Below, piece after piece: positions 1-12,445 of a DNA stretch of 64,000 bases. The stretch's first letter is position 1. Each line of letters opens with the position of its first letter. The notes under the pieces are model-generated. The model was given only the letters and a program-made list of their open reading frames with translations, was not told where the DNA came from and searched no databases. A program made the translations under genes and the position numbers. This DNA is from Lingula anatina (Eukaryota; Brachiopoda; Lingulata; Lingulida; Lingulidae): NCBI RefSeq assembly GCF_001039355.2, contig NW_019775524.1, positions 1,168,065 through 1,232,064 of the forward strand, written 5' to 3'.

Positions 1-401
1 TTCAGTGGATTCTGCATATCATTTTTTCTTTGATAAATTAAAAAAAAAATGGAATTGCCCTTTTTCCTCATAACCAGCATCTTCTTTACACATACCTTTT
101 GTGTTTTTTTTTATCCATTTTAAAGAATTTGTCAATAAATATTACCAACTAATACATTTGAATGCATTAAACAGATGTGCTTATCATAGCACCTGCAAAA
201 AATTCTGCCCAAAAAAGGATGCCAATTTTTAAAAAAGCTGTCCTTTCTTTGCTTACAAACTGTCCAAAATGGCCAGCATTCCACACATAAACCCACACTA
301 GCTTTAATGTCATAACACTGCCTCCATGTCCACATTGTTACAGTTACAATATGCAGTAGTAGTTGTATGCTATGTTATTTGTGCACCATTTAGTGTCTTA
401 T
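1..401 (-). other. NSFL1C 3' untranslated region / downstream flank
   Basis: This stretch lies downstream of the NSFL1C stop codon on the minus strand. It has no conserved open frame. I see no AATAAA on the minus strand (TTTATT on the plus strand) inside it, so the polyadenylation site is either a variant signal or lies outside the window. Confidence 0.5.
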
Positions 402-3400
402 TTACTTCATTCTTTGCACAACTACAGCATTTAGTAACTTGGCATCTGCTAAAGTTTGAGTTTCATCAGTCAGTTCTCTGTTTGGAAATGTTGTCATGAG
501 AACAAACTGTGTTCCCTCCATCTGTGGACGTGCTCTGGGACAAATGTTAAGGAAAGCGAAATGGACTTTAACATAAAAAATATAAAAAATTGTGGGGAGT
601 ATTTGAATTACTAAACCCAGACAGCATTTTTGTAACAGTGTATTGAGTGGAAAGAAGAATATGTTTAACACCACAACTTGGCTAAAACTATAAATCTGCT
701 AGCCAAATATGCCAGACGAGTAGTAGTACACATAAAAATACAAACTAAAAATGGTGTGTTAATATAACTTGAATCTCTACTGTTGGCTTCAACTTGTGAT
801 AAATAAGTGTAGAACTTGTTTTAATGAAAGGATACTTTAAAATATAGTTCCGTACATCACTGATCTTGTTGGTATGATTAAATTTTGCTAGTAGTCTGAA
901 ATGATAAACAGAAGCATTTATTGATGGTTCACAAAAAACACAATACATAATTACCACATACAAACTTTAAAATTGAATACTATTTATTATTATTTATTTC
1001 ATTTGAAACATTAACATCTAAACCTATAAAAAATATGTGATAAAGCACTGCTTCAAATCATGACTATTTTAACTCTGTATTGCCCCCGTTTCCATCACCT
1101 TCCTCCATCTGCCAGCCTGATCTGTATGCCTGTGGTGGGCAGACTGCTGTCTACCTCCACTGAGTTCACTGCTGCTGCCTCATTCTGCTGGTTGACATCT
1201 GGAGAACTCTGTGTGACTACAGTTGGAGCAGCACTGTAAATATATTATATGTTATGTTACAGTTATCACATGAGGCCATGCTGGGGCAAAATTTTTAATG
1301 AAATATTGACGTAGCGCTAGCAATTTTTTTTCGTTTAGCTAAATTACCACTTTTCTGTCAATCTGTTATCTAGATGGTTGTAATTGGACTAAAAGATTCA
1401 GATAAAAATGATGAAATATGTGGGGGCCTTTATACTGTAAGTTCTGCTATTCACTGATTGTGATTTATCCTTACCTTCCCAATCGCTGGCCTTCTCCAGA
1501 AAATGCTTTCAGTTTCACTTTTGGTGCTACAAATTCTTCTTCTCTGTGGTCCTCCATTTGCAGATCTACTTCTCCTCCTTTAGCCAGCTTTATCAGCTCA
1601 AGTGGCACTTGACTTAAATAACGCAAAGATTTCCTTTCACGTAAAATTCACAAAGAAAACAAACATGACTCTTTCCTGCCTGAGTGGAAACTACTGATCA
1701 TTTGTCTGTAAGCCACAGTTAAGATTCGCCTCAATATGTCACAAAAAAATTATAAAGCTTTAGCAAGTATAACATCATAATCTTAGTTTCCTTATACAAA
1801 AGTAATGAAAGAAACAATATACTTGTTAACATTTACTAGACTGTTTTTGGCAGGAAAATATTTGTCACTATTATATACAGCAAAATATTGTGTAGAAAAT
1901 TCAACTCACCCTCTGTGAATAGAATTTAAAAACTCTTTGTTTTGAGGATCCCCATAATCTCTGAGAGGGCCATCTCCTACACTGAAACCATTCTTCCAAA
2001 GTTTCAATACAACCTGAATCTGAAATGACAAGTCTTCTTATTATATGCAACATTTCAAAGCATCCACGTGTTACACCCAGTGTAATCTACATTCTGCTAA
2101 AAACATGAAAATAAACACTTTTTTCTCAGATAAAGGTGTCAGCCATACATTCAACAGGTTTAAAATATTAATAACAAACAGCCCCCAATGAGTCCCCCTT
2201 TACCTCCTGTGGTTCCTCTTGCAGTGCTTCTCCCACAACATTTGTTGGTTCATTCTCCATCTCTCCTAACTTGTACCCTCTCCCTCTAAAAGCTGCTGTC
2301 TTTCCTGCTGGTGCAGCAGCAGCAGATCCTGCTGCCATTTCTTCTGCACCATGCCTACAAAAAATACATATTTCATGTAGGACATTAACTTCAAATTTAA
2401 CTAAGGATTACTATTTACAACCAAGTTCTGATTCCTGAACTTAGGGAAATTAACCTGTATTAAATATGACTGTTTTTTGTCATATCCACTGATACCTTAG
2501 AAATCATAAGACAGCCTGTTTCAGGTCAGTATCTTTGATGATAAGAAAAAACTTTAAAATAAATTTAAACAATTAAAAGGAAACTCTTTTTTTCATATAT
2601 TACAACATATGTATACATAATTAACATTGGATGTGTATACTTATACTCCAGGATCTACTTACTCTTTAGCAGATTTGAACAAGTCCTCCACAATTTCAGA
2701 AGATTTCTTTTTGGGAGGTCCAAGAATTTGTTGTCCACTAACATTGAAAAGGAATAAATTACAATGGAAAGTAAATTTGAAGAAAAAATACTACTCAAAA
2801 TCAGAAAAAAATTCCACAGCAAGCTTTTAATCATCCATGAGCTTCAGCATAGTATGACAATTTAGTTACAGTAATCACCAAATCTCAACAACCAGTTCCC
2901 TTACCTGCCTCCTTCATCTGCCCCACCAGCATAAAAGGCCTGACCCTCATTATCTGCTGGGTTTAAACCTTTGTTTATATCTGACAATGTAGCAAACTGA
3001 CTGCCACTATAAATGTAAAGAATAATAACAATGTGAGTAATACATGTATCAAGCAGAAACTGGTTTTGTGTCTGTCATAAATATATAAACATATGTAATT
3101 GTGACATCTATTTTTTTGGTGAAATTTCACTGGGTGGTGCCAATAATTGTGTGGAGTGACATCTTACAAAAATTGATATAATCACAATATCTATATTTTA
3201 AATGTGGTTTATCAGTAATTTCAATTATAGGGCAGGCGCAATGTATTGGAAAAGATTTCTACAATGTAGATATGATATGTTGTAACATATTATACCTTCC
3301 AGAGGCATACTGTTTACTTGGTGCTGAAGGAGCTCCCACTTCTGCTGTTGCTCCTGCATCATCACTATCATCACCCCCATCATCATGACTCTCAAAGAAA

Positions 3401-4045
3401 CTTGACATGGCAAGCTGTAATAGCAAAATACTGTACTGATAATCACTGATCTATCGGAAATTAGATGTTAATTTTTTTTAAATAAGACACTGATCTGCTT
3501 CCAATAACAAAAACATGAAGATTAGATTTTAAAAGTCACTTATGGTGCATGCCATAGCTTACTGAAAAACTTTAATTACAACTTCACAAGGCTTAAAATG
3601 TATAGATATGTTAATTTAACAAAAAACATGTTAAAATTGTCAGTATAATATATTATTTTCGATTGTATTTTTAAATATCTCTGTATATTTCTTTTAGGAT
3701 TTTGTTTTATACTATTTTATTAGTTTGGAAGTCAAAATAAACTTTGAACCAGCCACCTGAGTTGAGTAACTCATTCCCGGTAACATATGTCCACATGTTC
3801 TACTCTTTCTGCTAATCCTTTTGTTATATAAATTTTTCGTCGACTGATTTCTATTTTCTAAACCTTCCACAAATGATGCCATTTTCTTTTCATTTGTTAA
3901 TACACCAAAAGCTCTAAAAATGACTGTGGCATTAATGTGATACCTGCAAATCCCATCCTGCAGCCTCTAAGTAAAATTGAGCTCTCTCAGCATCTGCTCC
4001 TGTGATTGCCGAAAATTCACTGACAAGAGAATCGTGATCAGCCAT
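402..4045 (-). CDS. NSFL1C: NSFL1 cofactor p47 (p97/VCP adaptor), 10 coding exons
   Basis: Minus-strand exons in transcript order: 4045-3944, 3414-3296, 3006-2905, 2737-2663, 2354-2204, 2019-1910, 1612-1475, 1233-1099, 895-836, 534-402. All borders are GT/AG and phases agree, giving 374 residues (human p47 is 370). The start [17 protein letters not shown] opens a UBA domain (about 1-42). An acidic Asp/Ser linker follows, then a basic GPPKKKS patch, a first p97-binding SHP-like motif FRGRGYKLG, a SEP domain (about 184-248), a second SHP-like motif FSGEGQRLG, and a UBX domain (about 302-374) with the p47-type FPN loop in TTFPNREL. Known role of the family: recruits the p97 ATPase to ubiquitinated membrane substrates for Golgi and nuclear-envelope reassembly. 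The UBA, SEP and UBX domains are all complete. The gene runs divergently from BRAP, with start codons about 330 bp apart. Confidence 0.96.
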
Positions 4046-4374
4046 TTCATCTATTGAACACAGCATCAAATGGCATCCGTCTACACACGTCAAGACAGGC
4101 TTGCTTTATCTTTCATTTCTTGAGTAAAAAAGTGGCATTACGCTTTCTCAAATATTGGAAGGCAAATAAGAATATATACTTGGAATTTTTAATTGATAAT
4201 GACACTAACCTCAAGTTGTATGGTATGCGTGATTTTATTTCTTGAGGCCTTCCTTGCACTCGAAGCATGATGGGAAGATTCAGGTGACAGTGAACAACAA
4301 CAAGCAGTCTCGTCGCGTAGACAAGCTTTGTTATTGGAGCATGTTTCATTGTGGTTTTGGCCAGCGGTGCATTC
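4046..4374. promoter_or_regulatory. Bidirectional promoter between NSFL1C and BRAP
   Basis: The NSFL1C start codon (4045, minus) and the BRAP start codon (4375, plus) are head to head with 329 bp between them. Both 5' untranslated regions and both core promoters must fit here unless there are distant noncoding first exons. The segment holds no open frame of interest. A GCATGATGGGAA stretch near 4265 resembles ZNF143/Staf-like promoter motifs, but I did not find a TATA box in either direction that I would defend. Confidence 0.65.
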
Positions 4375-7300
4375 ATGTCGAAGAGTAAGGGAAACAGTTA
4401 CCAGTGTTTAGAACCCCCTCATGCTGTATCATTAGCTGTTCTGAGGTTTGAAATCGCCAATCATGCACCATATCTGAAAGACATTTGCTACACAGGTTTG
4501 TGTTATAAGAAGAACAACAACAGTGCCCTTAAGTTACAGAGAGCATTTAATGATACCCCAACACGTATTTCAAACTGATTGTTTCTGTAGTATGACCGAT
4601 GATTTATTGAAGAGAAAAAGTATTGTAATTGTAGCACGTTGTATTGTCAGACTGTCTATAAATATTTATTCCTTTAAACCCCTCTTTTTAGCACCATATT
4701 TCAAGGATCAACATGAAATTGAGGACAATAAAACATATGCCCAGGCTGTGAGTTCCCCAAAACTTAAAATCACACCAGAAATTATTGCCCAGTTCAGAGG
4801 GAGAAGAGAGTTTATAGAAATAATTGTAGAAACAATATATTTTGATGGTGAGTAACATTTATAGTTATCGTTTTGTTTTAGTATCTTTTAATTAACTTTG
4901 AATAATTAATAGCTCCAGATTTTAGGTTTTATATAGTCTTATAATCCCTATGATGGATATTCAAAATCCATCAATGAAGGACTTTTTGGTTTTATTTATT
5001 AATTTTTCTAGTTTGTGTTATTTTTTTTAATGAATGAATGGACCGAATGACATGAAAATTAAGTATTTGTAAATGTGAACATACCTCTATTTTAATGGAC
5101 TATTTTGCACTAATAGATTACTGCCTGCACACCAGTTTTGACTGTAGTGCTACAACATTTTTATGTATGTTTCATACTTCTTTATTTATATGTTACTTTT
5201 TAGAAAAGATGACAGAGCAGGAAGCAAAAGTTTCAAAGGAAGTGACTTCTTTAAATTCAGACAAACAACAAGATGATGGATCTGACAGAGAACAAGTCTT
5301 CCAGCCTATACATGACATGGAGGAGGCTGAAGCACCTGGAGGCAGTGACAAAGGAGGGTCTAGCTCCAGGACATCCACTCCCTTGGGTGACGGTAACTCA
5401 AAGCACTCAAAGAATGCTCCACCAGCTTGTGACACAGCAGGAGAGGAAGCAACCGTGAGGTCTAAAAGAGAACGTGTCTTTTCCGCAGGGAGTTATTCTA
5501 AAGACAATCCTAGTAGGTACTCCCCATTAGACACCAGGTGCTCTCCTTTAAGTTCTGACAGTGGATCCACTAATTCTAGACCAAGCAGCAGTAAGTCACG
5601 TCCTATCAGTCACAGTCCTAATAACCCAGACTCCATGTGGTTTATGTGTGGAAACCAGAGGACTGAAATGACAGAAGGAATGATGCATTTTTATAAAGAC
5701 AGGTATAGGAATGTAATATATTAAAATGTCTTTATAGTTTGATTAGTTATTAGGGCTGGTATATAAGATTTAGACTATTGTTTACTTGGGAGGCTTAAAT
5801 ATTATCTGCAATGAAATCGTACACCCATCTTTTCACCTTAATTTTATGGGATGTTCTTGTAGTATAACTATGTATATTTCCAGTCACTTAACACCATTCA
5901 TTAAGATTTAATGTATTATATCTAGTACAGTGACCCCCCCCCCTCCTTGATTAAAAGATTTAAGATGTATTTCCGGTGCCCCCTAAATGAATATATGTAT
6001 ATATTTCTAGTGCCATGACCCCCCCTGAATAAATATACATATATATTTCTAGTGCCATGACCCCCCTGAATGAAGATGTCCCCAGAAGTGAGATCATCTG
6101 TATGCTGGCAGTACCTGCTGCTCTAACAACCCATGACTTGATGAATTTTGTAGCTCCTGTATAGTAAGTAATGCATGAGTTGAAACCAAACAAAGAAATC
6201 CTTACTACACAAAAAAGTAAAAAGAAATGATTCAGCATTTAAAATAATATGTTTTAGGAGCAAATTAGTTGAAAATTTTTCCATTTTCAGCCCCAGTATT
6301 GAACACATGAGGATCATCAGAGACAACACACCTAACCAGTACATGGTGCTGATCAAGTTTAGAGGACAGGTAATGCTCATTACTGATAATAATTATATTG
6401 ATAATAATAACAATAACATATTAGCACATCCTATATAAATTGAAGTGTTCCCTTCAGGCTAAATGCTAAAATTAGGTAGGCAGTAGTGATCAAAAAGCAC
6501 TCATCAAAGGTACCAAACATTTATGATTAAAGGAAAATTGTCATAAAATTTTTGCTGTACTAATTTCTATTGTTTATTATGAAAGTGATATGATTTTTTT
6601 CATCTTACAGAAATATGCTGATGAATTCTATAAGGCATTTAACAATGTTCGCTTCAATTCCATTGAGTCAGACATATGTGTTTTGGTGTATGTGGCCAAA
6701 GTGGAAATGTTAAAAGAATCTGAGGTTAGTTATTTTCAAGGTATAAAAAAGTCTTTGTATTTGTAGCATAAATTTCTATCTGTTGTAATAATTGTTGTTG
6801 TGATCTGGTTTTGGTACAGTTTCCCACAGTATCGTTGCTCTCTTGTCAGTGTCTTTAATTGATGTGATTTATTGAAAATTGTGTACATTATATTCATCTT
6901 CGTCTTCAGGGGGCATTTCTTCCTGTGTCTGGACTGGTCGAGCTCCCTAAGTGTCCTGTGTGTTTAGAAAGAATGGTAAGATTTTTGTTGTAACTTTCAT
7001 AATTGGATCTTATATTAATTTAAATTCATTTTGAATTTTGGTAAGAAACAGACCAAAGAATTTCCTTTAATTTTGTCGAAATGGCTACTTGTGCTACTTC
7101 CAGGATGACTCAGTGGATGGCATCCTAACCATATTGTGCAATCACTCTTTCCATGCCTTCTGCTTGGCAAAATGGGGGGATACAAGGTAAGGGTATTCTC
7201 ATTACGTTTATCTAACAGTTCATTTTGGTCTGTGCATGTCAATAGCCAGGCATATGAGTACATAAAATTATGTAGTATGATTAATTGACGAGATTATTTA

Positions 7301-10300
7301 CTGTAGTTAAATGAATGTTGTATGTCCAGGATAGCGTACTAAGTTTAGACTTCTCATTTTATAACTTAGTCGCTCTCAGACGCATTTGACGTAAGTGTAG
7401 CGTGTCACGCTTTTTGTATCATGTATGTTGTTTGCCATTTTCAAAATGCATTTTTGAATCAAGGCTTCAAACCCCTAAGCTGTATGACATAAATAAGTTG
7501 AATATGAACCACATAATTTGTGATGTAGTGATGATTACAGATATGGTCTTATGATATTTAACAAACACACTAAAACTTCCTGCATTTGATGTTATAAACA
7601 ATTTTGTCCCCCCCCCCCCTCTAAAAAAACAATAGGGGACTTATCTGTTTTCATATTAAATCATTTGTAAAACTTGTGTATATTCATGAATGTTTTTGTG
7701 TTTGTTCAAACAAGATTTGTTACATCCTGCTTTTCTAGTATATTTACCCTGTTTTCTTAATATTTTTCACATTTATTTTGCTCTATTGTAAAATTATTCC
7801 TTTCAAACCAGGCTAACTAAATAATACCACAGATGTTATAACCTTGCATTCATGTTCATCTAGGTTTGATGTGTGACATGTGCGAGCTTTTTGGAGTGAA
7901 TTCTGTGTCCAGCAACGTTTCCTCCTGATTTATTTTAGTTCATGAGTCCATAGGAATGCACTTGGTTGTTTTTTATGTCAGTAATGACTTAATTCTTAGC
8001 AAAAGTGTTTAAATGAAAACTTGTGTCACTTGCCAGGTGCCCTGTGTGTAGGTATGTACAGACACCAGAGCAGGCAGATGCAGACCAGAAATGTTTACAG
8101 TGTGGCTCAAGTGAGGTGAGCATTTTACAGAGATATATATGGTTACAATGATTATCTAAGTCTGATTGTTTTGATTTGTTAGTTTAGCTTTTTGTTTAAA
8201 TACAGAAGTCAGTTAATTGTTTAGTATTCTGAATAACTATGTTGCTTTTCTAGATCCCTTTTTCTTCGACATAAAAGGAAGAAACATCTATAGTATACTC
8301 TGTTACAAAATGTATTTCCAAGGTATATTATCATTTCAGAGTTTGTGGATATGCTTGATATGTGGCTATGTAGGCTGTGGAAGATATGTTGGAGAGCATG
8401 CTTATCAGTAAGTAAATAAAGAATACAAATTTCAAGCTAATGAAAAAATAATGCCTTTGATATAGCAAACTGTATATTTACATATTCAGCTAGGACAAAT
8501 CATTGTGTTTTACTCAGTCTACCACATCTAATTTTCTTGTTACAGGCATTTTCAGCAAACGCAGCATACATATTCTATGCATCTAGGTAACAACAGGGTG
8601 TGGGATTATGTAGGGGATGGTTATGTACACAGACTGGTACAGAATAAAACTGATGGAAAACTAGTGGAGGTAGACGAGGGAGGAAACCCAGTCACCGATG
8701 AGAAAGTGGATTCGTTAGCATTAGAAGTAAATTAATATTTTCTTTTAATTTACTAAAAAGTAAATTTTAAAAATATTTTTTGAAAAGTAAATAGAGGATA
8801 TTCTTAAAATTTAACTGGAAACATATTGTTAATAATGCTGTGGAAACACTGAACAAGTTGCCTAGTGCCCATATTTGTCAGGGCATTGTGTTTAACGTAT
8901 ATTTTGAAAGACTGTCATCAAAATGTTAACTCGAGTCATACTGGTCACTTTTCATATTTTTCAGTACACATACTTTTTCACTCAGCAGTTGGATACACAG
9001 CGGAGATATTTTGAGGAAAAAATAGCAGCTATTGAGAAGAACAATGAAGAACAGGTAAATGAAAACAGTCTTTCACGATTGTAACCCCAGTTGGTTACAT
9101 AGGCCCCATTCAGAGTAGAGGACTAACTAGTTCGAGGGTCAGATATGGCAACCTACTACAAAGCTTGCTGTTAAAATCCACTAATAGACACTGAATAGAT
9201 ATCCCATGGAGAAGTATTTAAGTGGGTCGGCCATATTTGACCCTCGGACTAGTAAGTCCCCTATTCTGCATGGGGCCATAGTTTCAAGCAACATCTGAGC
9301 AACCAGGTCATTTTGTGAATTCCTTACCAAGTGAGTACCACTCACTGGTCGACCAACACTCAACGACTTTTGGGCATTCATCCTGATGATCCTCTTATGA
9401 CAGGAGCAAAATTAGAGCTTTAAGCATTACTCAATAGAATTCCTTGGAACCATAAATAATTAAATAGATGAGCTTTTTTTTTTGGCAGCTTGCATATATT
9501 AGCAAAATATTAACTTTTTTTGCATTTTTTATTAACAAGAGGCTGGAATTTGAAAACAGGGCCAAGAAAACATTAGAGGAGTGTCAAAAACTTGAAACAG
9601 AATTGTCAAATGCAGCCAAGGAAAAACAAACAGCAGAAAAAAAGTGTTCTCAGGTAAGAAAAATAATATTTGTAATGTTAAATTTAAATCTTGATTGAAC
9701 TTTTCATCATCGTTAAATTGAGGAGCCATTTTAATTTTCTATACCACCTACAGTACATACAATTCAACGAAAGCATTTTAATGACACACTTAAATTAATA
9801 AATCTTCAATTTTAAGGAACATTCTCAATTTTTTTTCAGCTAAGCTCCAGAGTGTGTAAACTTTCAACTGAACTACAGGAAGAAAAGGAAATGAACAAAT
9901 GTTTAAGAGAAAATCAGCAGACTTGGCAAGAGAAATTTAAGAAACTGCAAGTCAATGTAGACAAAGAAGCTGAAAAGAAAAATATGGTATGTGTGGCTGG
10001 ATTATGATCAGTCATCACAGTAATAGTATTTTTTATTGGGGGGGGGGGGGGTGATGACTGCTATTTCGTATCATAGTTAGCTAACTATACTGGTGTATTG
10101 GTCTGAGGAAAGAATTGCAAGCTGATCACTACTTGCTATTACAGAACAGTTGACCAGTGCTCTTTGCAATCAATATCAGTAACTAAAAGAAATATTGTTC
10201 ACAAGGACTATTGAATAATTCTCTCTAAGAGAATCTACAGTATTGACGTTGATTGTGATTGGTTTCTTTTATTGCCTTTGTAATTTTGCTGCCATTATGC

Positions 10301-11021
10301 AACTTCCTACCTAAGAAGCCTCACCCTCCTAGAGGGTACCAAAAATTGCACCAACTCGGTCCCGAAGGATATAAGCGGTGCGTTAGGTGTTTAACACATA
10401 GGGTGTCAGCAGACCTATTCTCACTATACGATCCTTGAATAGGTGCGCAGCCCCAGATAAAGACGGTTAGACCTGTTTGGAGAATCTCTGACCTTTATAT
10501 ATATAGTCAGCTTTCTACGCAAATGGTGTCAAACCCCGTCAAAAAAGGAAATGATGCCTTTCAGAATTAATATGTACTTCAAATCTGTCAATTACAATAT
10601 CACAATTATACCACACCCGGGGAAGTCGTAAAAATATCTGAGAAAAAGTAAATGATATTTCCTGGGAATTATGGTGCCTTCTCAATCAATGCAAATTATG
10701 CGCCAAGTGTAGTCACGTGACGATACATTGCTCCAAAGATCTTGAAAAACGTGCAGATAAACTATTTTTATTCTGTTTATCAGCTATATTAATAAATCTG
10801 TTTTCAGGTAAATAAGTTTTTGTTATTATTTTTAGGAAATAGCAGATCTGAAAGAACAACTACGTGACGTAATGTTTTATTTAGAGGCTCAACAAAAACT
10901 CTCCAGCCCCGGCCTAGCAGTAACGCAAGAAGAGCTTCAAGGGGGGCAGGTCATCGTCGGGGAATCTAGTCCGGGAACAAGTGCACATGGTTCCAGAAGA
11001 AGTAGAAAGAAAGGAAAATGA
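4375..11021 (+). CDS. BRAP: BRCA1-associated protein (RING / ZnF-UBP E3 ligase), 15 exons
   Basis: Exons: 4375-4495, 4692-4847, 5204-5702, 6053-6163, 6291-6369, 6611-6724, 6910-6975, 7104-7186, 8037-8115, 8340-8407, 8546-8726, 8965-9054, 9540-9653, 9840-9986, 10836-11021. Phases agree throughout and give 697 residues (human BRAP 592). Domains: N-terminal segment ending IIVETIYFDG; a Ser/Thr-rich insert (about 93-255) longer than in human; an RRM-like BRAP2 domain (about 260-360); a RING-H2 with C375, C378, C394, H396, H399, C402, C411, C414; a ZnF-UBP starting CLQCG and including WICLICGYVGCGRY; a coiled coil (about 515-640); and a basic RRSRKKGK tail. The family acts as a ubiquitin ligase and retains nuclear-import cargo in the cytoplasm, and it modulates Ras/MAPK signalling. 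The first ATG in frame was chosen; the frame upstream has no other ATG. Confidence 0.96.
5964..6073. repeat. Tandem micro-duplication spanning the BRAP exon 4 splice acceptor
   Basis: A unit of about 42 bp that contains the polypyrimidine tract, the acceptor (ttctag) and the first coding bases of exon 4 (tgccatgacccccc tgaat) occurs at about 5991-6031 and again at 6032-6073. A more diverged third piece lies at 5964-5990. Only the last copy is followed by the open reading frame. Splicing at the first copy (AG at 6009-6010) would read A-M-T-P-P-E and then stop. Confidence 0.85.
9102..9277. mobile_element. MITE with ~48-bp terminal inverted repeats in BRAP intron 12
   Basis: The left arm starts GGCCCCATTCAGAGTAGA and ends ATATGGC at 9149. 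The reverse complement of the right end matches it at about 42 of 48 positions. An ATA trinucleotide flanks both ends and may be the target-site duplication. There is no coding capacity. The same terminal and subterminal sequences occur in the element at 51777-52045, so this is a dispersed nonautonomous family. Confidence 0.8.
10300..10835 (+). other. End of BRAP intron 14
   Basis: The segment 10310-10500 is more GC-rich than the surrounding intron and looks like an inserted repeat, but I could not find terminal inverted repeats, a poly-A tail or clear tRNA-like boxes. I therefore give it no family. The rest is ordinary AT-rich intron leading to the exon 15 acceptor. Confidence 0.3.
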
Positions 11022-11372
11022 TCCAAAAATAAAACATTTTTTAAAATAACGAATATTATGTAGTAATTGCTAGTTAAAGAATATCTGGATGTTTTATGAA
11101 CTTTGTAAAAATATTTTCGTTTTCATGTTATTTATGTATACTTGTGGAGGAATTGAGGAAGATCATTTTCACGGACATTATTCCATTGATAAGTTATTTA
11201 AACGTTGACTTTCAACTATAAAGATTGCAGCGGATCACAGGATTTATGAACAAGAAATTATGAACCAAAATTCAAAGTTGATTTTGAGCTAAATGCTGTG
11301 ACGTCAATAAATTCCAATGACGTAATGTGAGCTTGCTCCAGAAGAATTTTAATAAAACCTCTTTACATTCCG
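11022..11372 (+). terminator. BRAP 3' UTR with two candidate polyadenylation signals
   Basis: AATAAA occurs at 11028-11033, seven bases after the stop codon, and again at 11351-11356 followed by a T-rich stretch. The second is the more likely functional signal because of its spacing and the downstream T-rich element. A perfect CRE palindrome TGACGTCA lies at 11299-11306 inside this 3' region. Confidence 0.6.
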
Positions 11373-12282
11373 TCTTTGTTCTTTTGTTCACTGTAATGTG
11401 TTATGTTTAATAACGAGGAGTGAGTTAATTGATATAGCTTAATTACCAGCTATAGTTTAAACCATTTCGTTAAGGACAAAAAGGTTTGTTCATTCTCTAT
11501 ACAGCTGTGTACGTTCGACTACGGTGGTCGGTGAAAGCGTAACCTATGACGTACACGTGAAGATTTTTCATTGTAGTAGTGACTTTCAGCTGTTAAAATC
11601 AATTTGACAGACCTGCAGATTTCTTTGTGATCTCAGAGGTTTTTGAAAACAGTAAAAAAATGTCTTCTGACCCTATCCCTGTAAATTTTCTTATTTTAAA
11701 CCCGAAAGCCCATGCTTTGACGGCAAACCCGCTGATACTAGTCTGTATGGACTGTGTACTTCACGAAATGACAAGCACAATAGCAGATATGCCGTCTTTT
11801 GTCTGCAGGCATGTTTTCTGTTACACAAATAATTATTGTGATGAAAAACTTTATGAGCAGTATTTTTTAAATATTTGGATAGTTCGTTGACATGAATTTG
11901 GGGTTGGCCGCAAAGATCCAATCGTTAAAGACTTGCCTATTTAAAGCCACGAAATATTTCAAGTTATCAGTCCAAGAGAATTTTGTGAGTTCCTGGTTTG
12001 ATAACTAAGTGTTGTTGATAGATAAGTTGGATCTTTCAAATGCAGACTCGGAGAAATATCGCCATTTCTAAAATATTTCACCAAGCGCTGTGTTAATAGT
12101 TCATGTTGTTACCTGAAGTTTGTTTTAACGTACGTGCTTATACTGTATGACTACATGTCTACATTCGACTATTTTTAAAATTTTAGATGATATTAAAACA
12201 TCATCCAAGTCATGTGTGTTGTGATAAGTTAATGGATGTTACTACGTTATAGTTTGTAGCTGTGTTATCGGTGTTATTTCAC

Positions 12283-12445
12283 GGGGGCGTAACCAGACCA
12301 TTTAAAATTGTACGCACAGATTTTGAAAATTCCCAGGTACGATTATATTCCGTGAAAAATACACTGAATTTATGGAGAATAATATCATGGTTGGCTAAAA
12401 AATTGTACGCACAGTGCATCCGTGCGTATGCCTGGTTACGCCCCT
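12283..12445. mobile_element. Short MITE with GGGGCGTAACCAG terminal repeats
   Basis: The left end carries GGGGCGTAACCAG (12284-12296) and the right end carries its exact reverse complement CTGGTTACGCCCC (12432-12444). A shared inner block GTACGCACAG also appears towards both ends. The element is about 163 bp with no coding capacity. Open frames running through it on both strands are by-products. Confidence 0.75.

Noticed and set aside
11627-11890. 87-codon open frame downstream of BRAP, with several Cys and His residues
   Set aside because: No recognisable domain, no splice context and no polar/hydrophobic pattern of a folded protein; the Cys spacing does not fit a known zinc finger. It lies in the intergenic region and is most likely chance.
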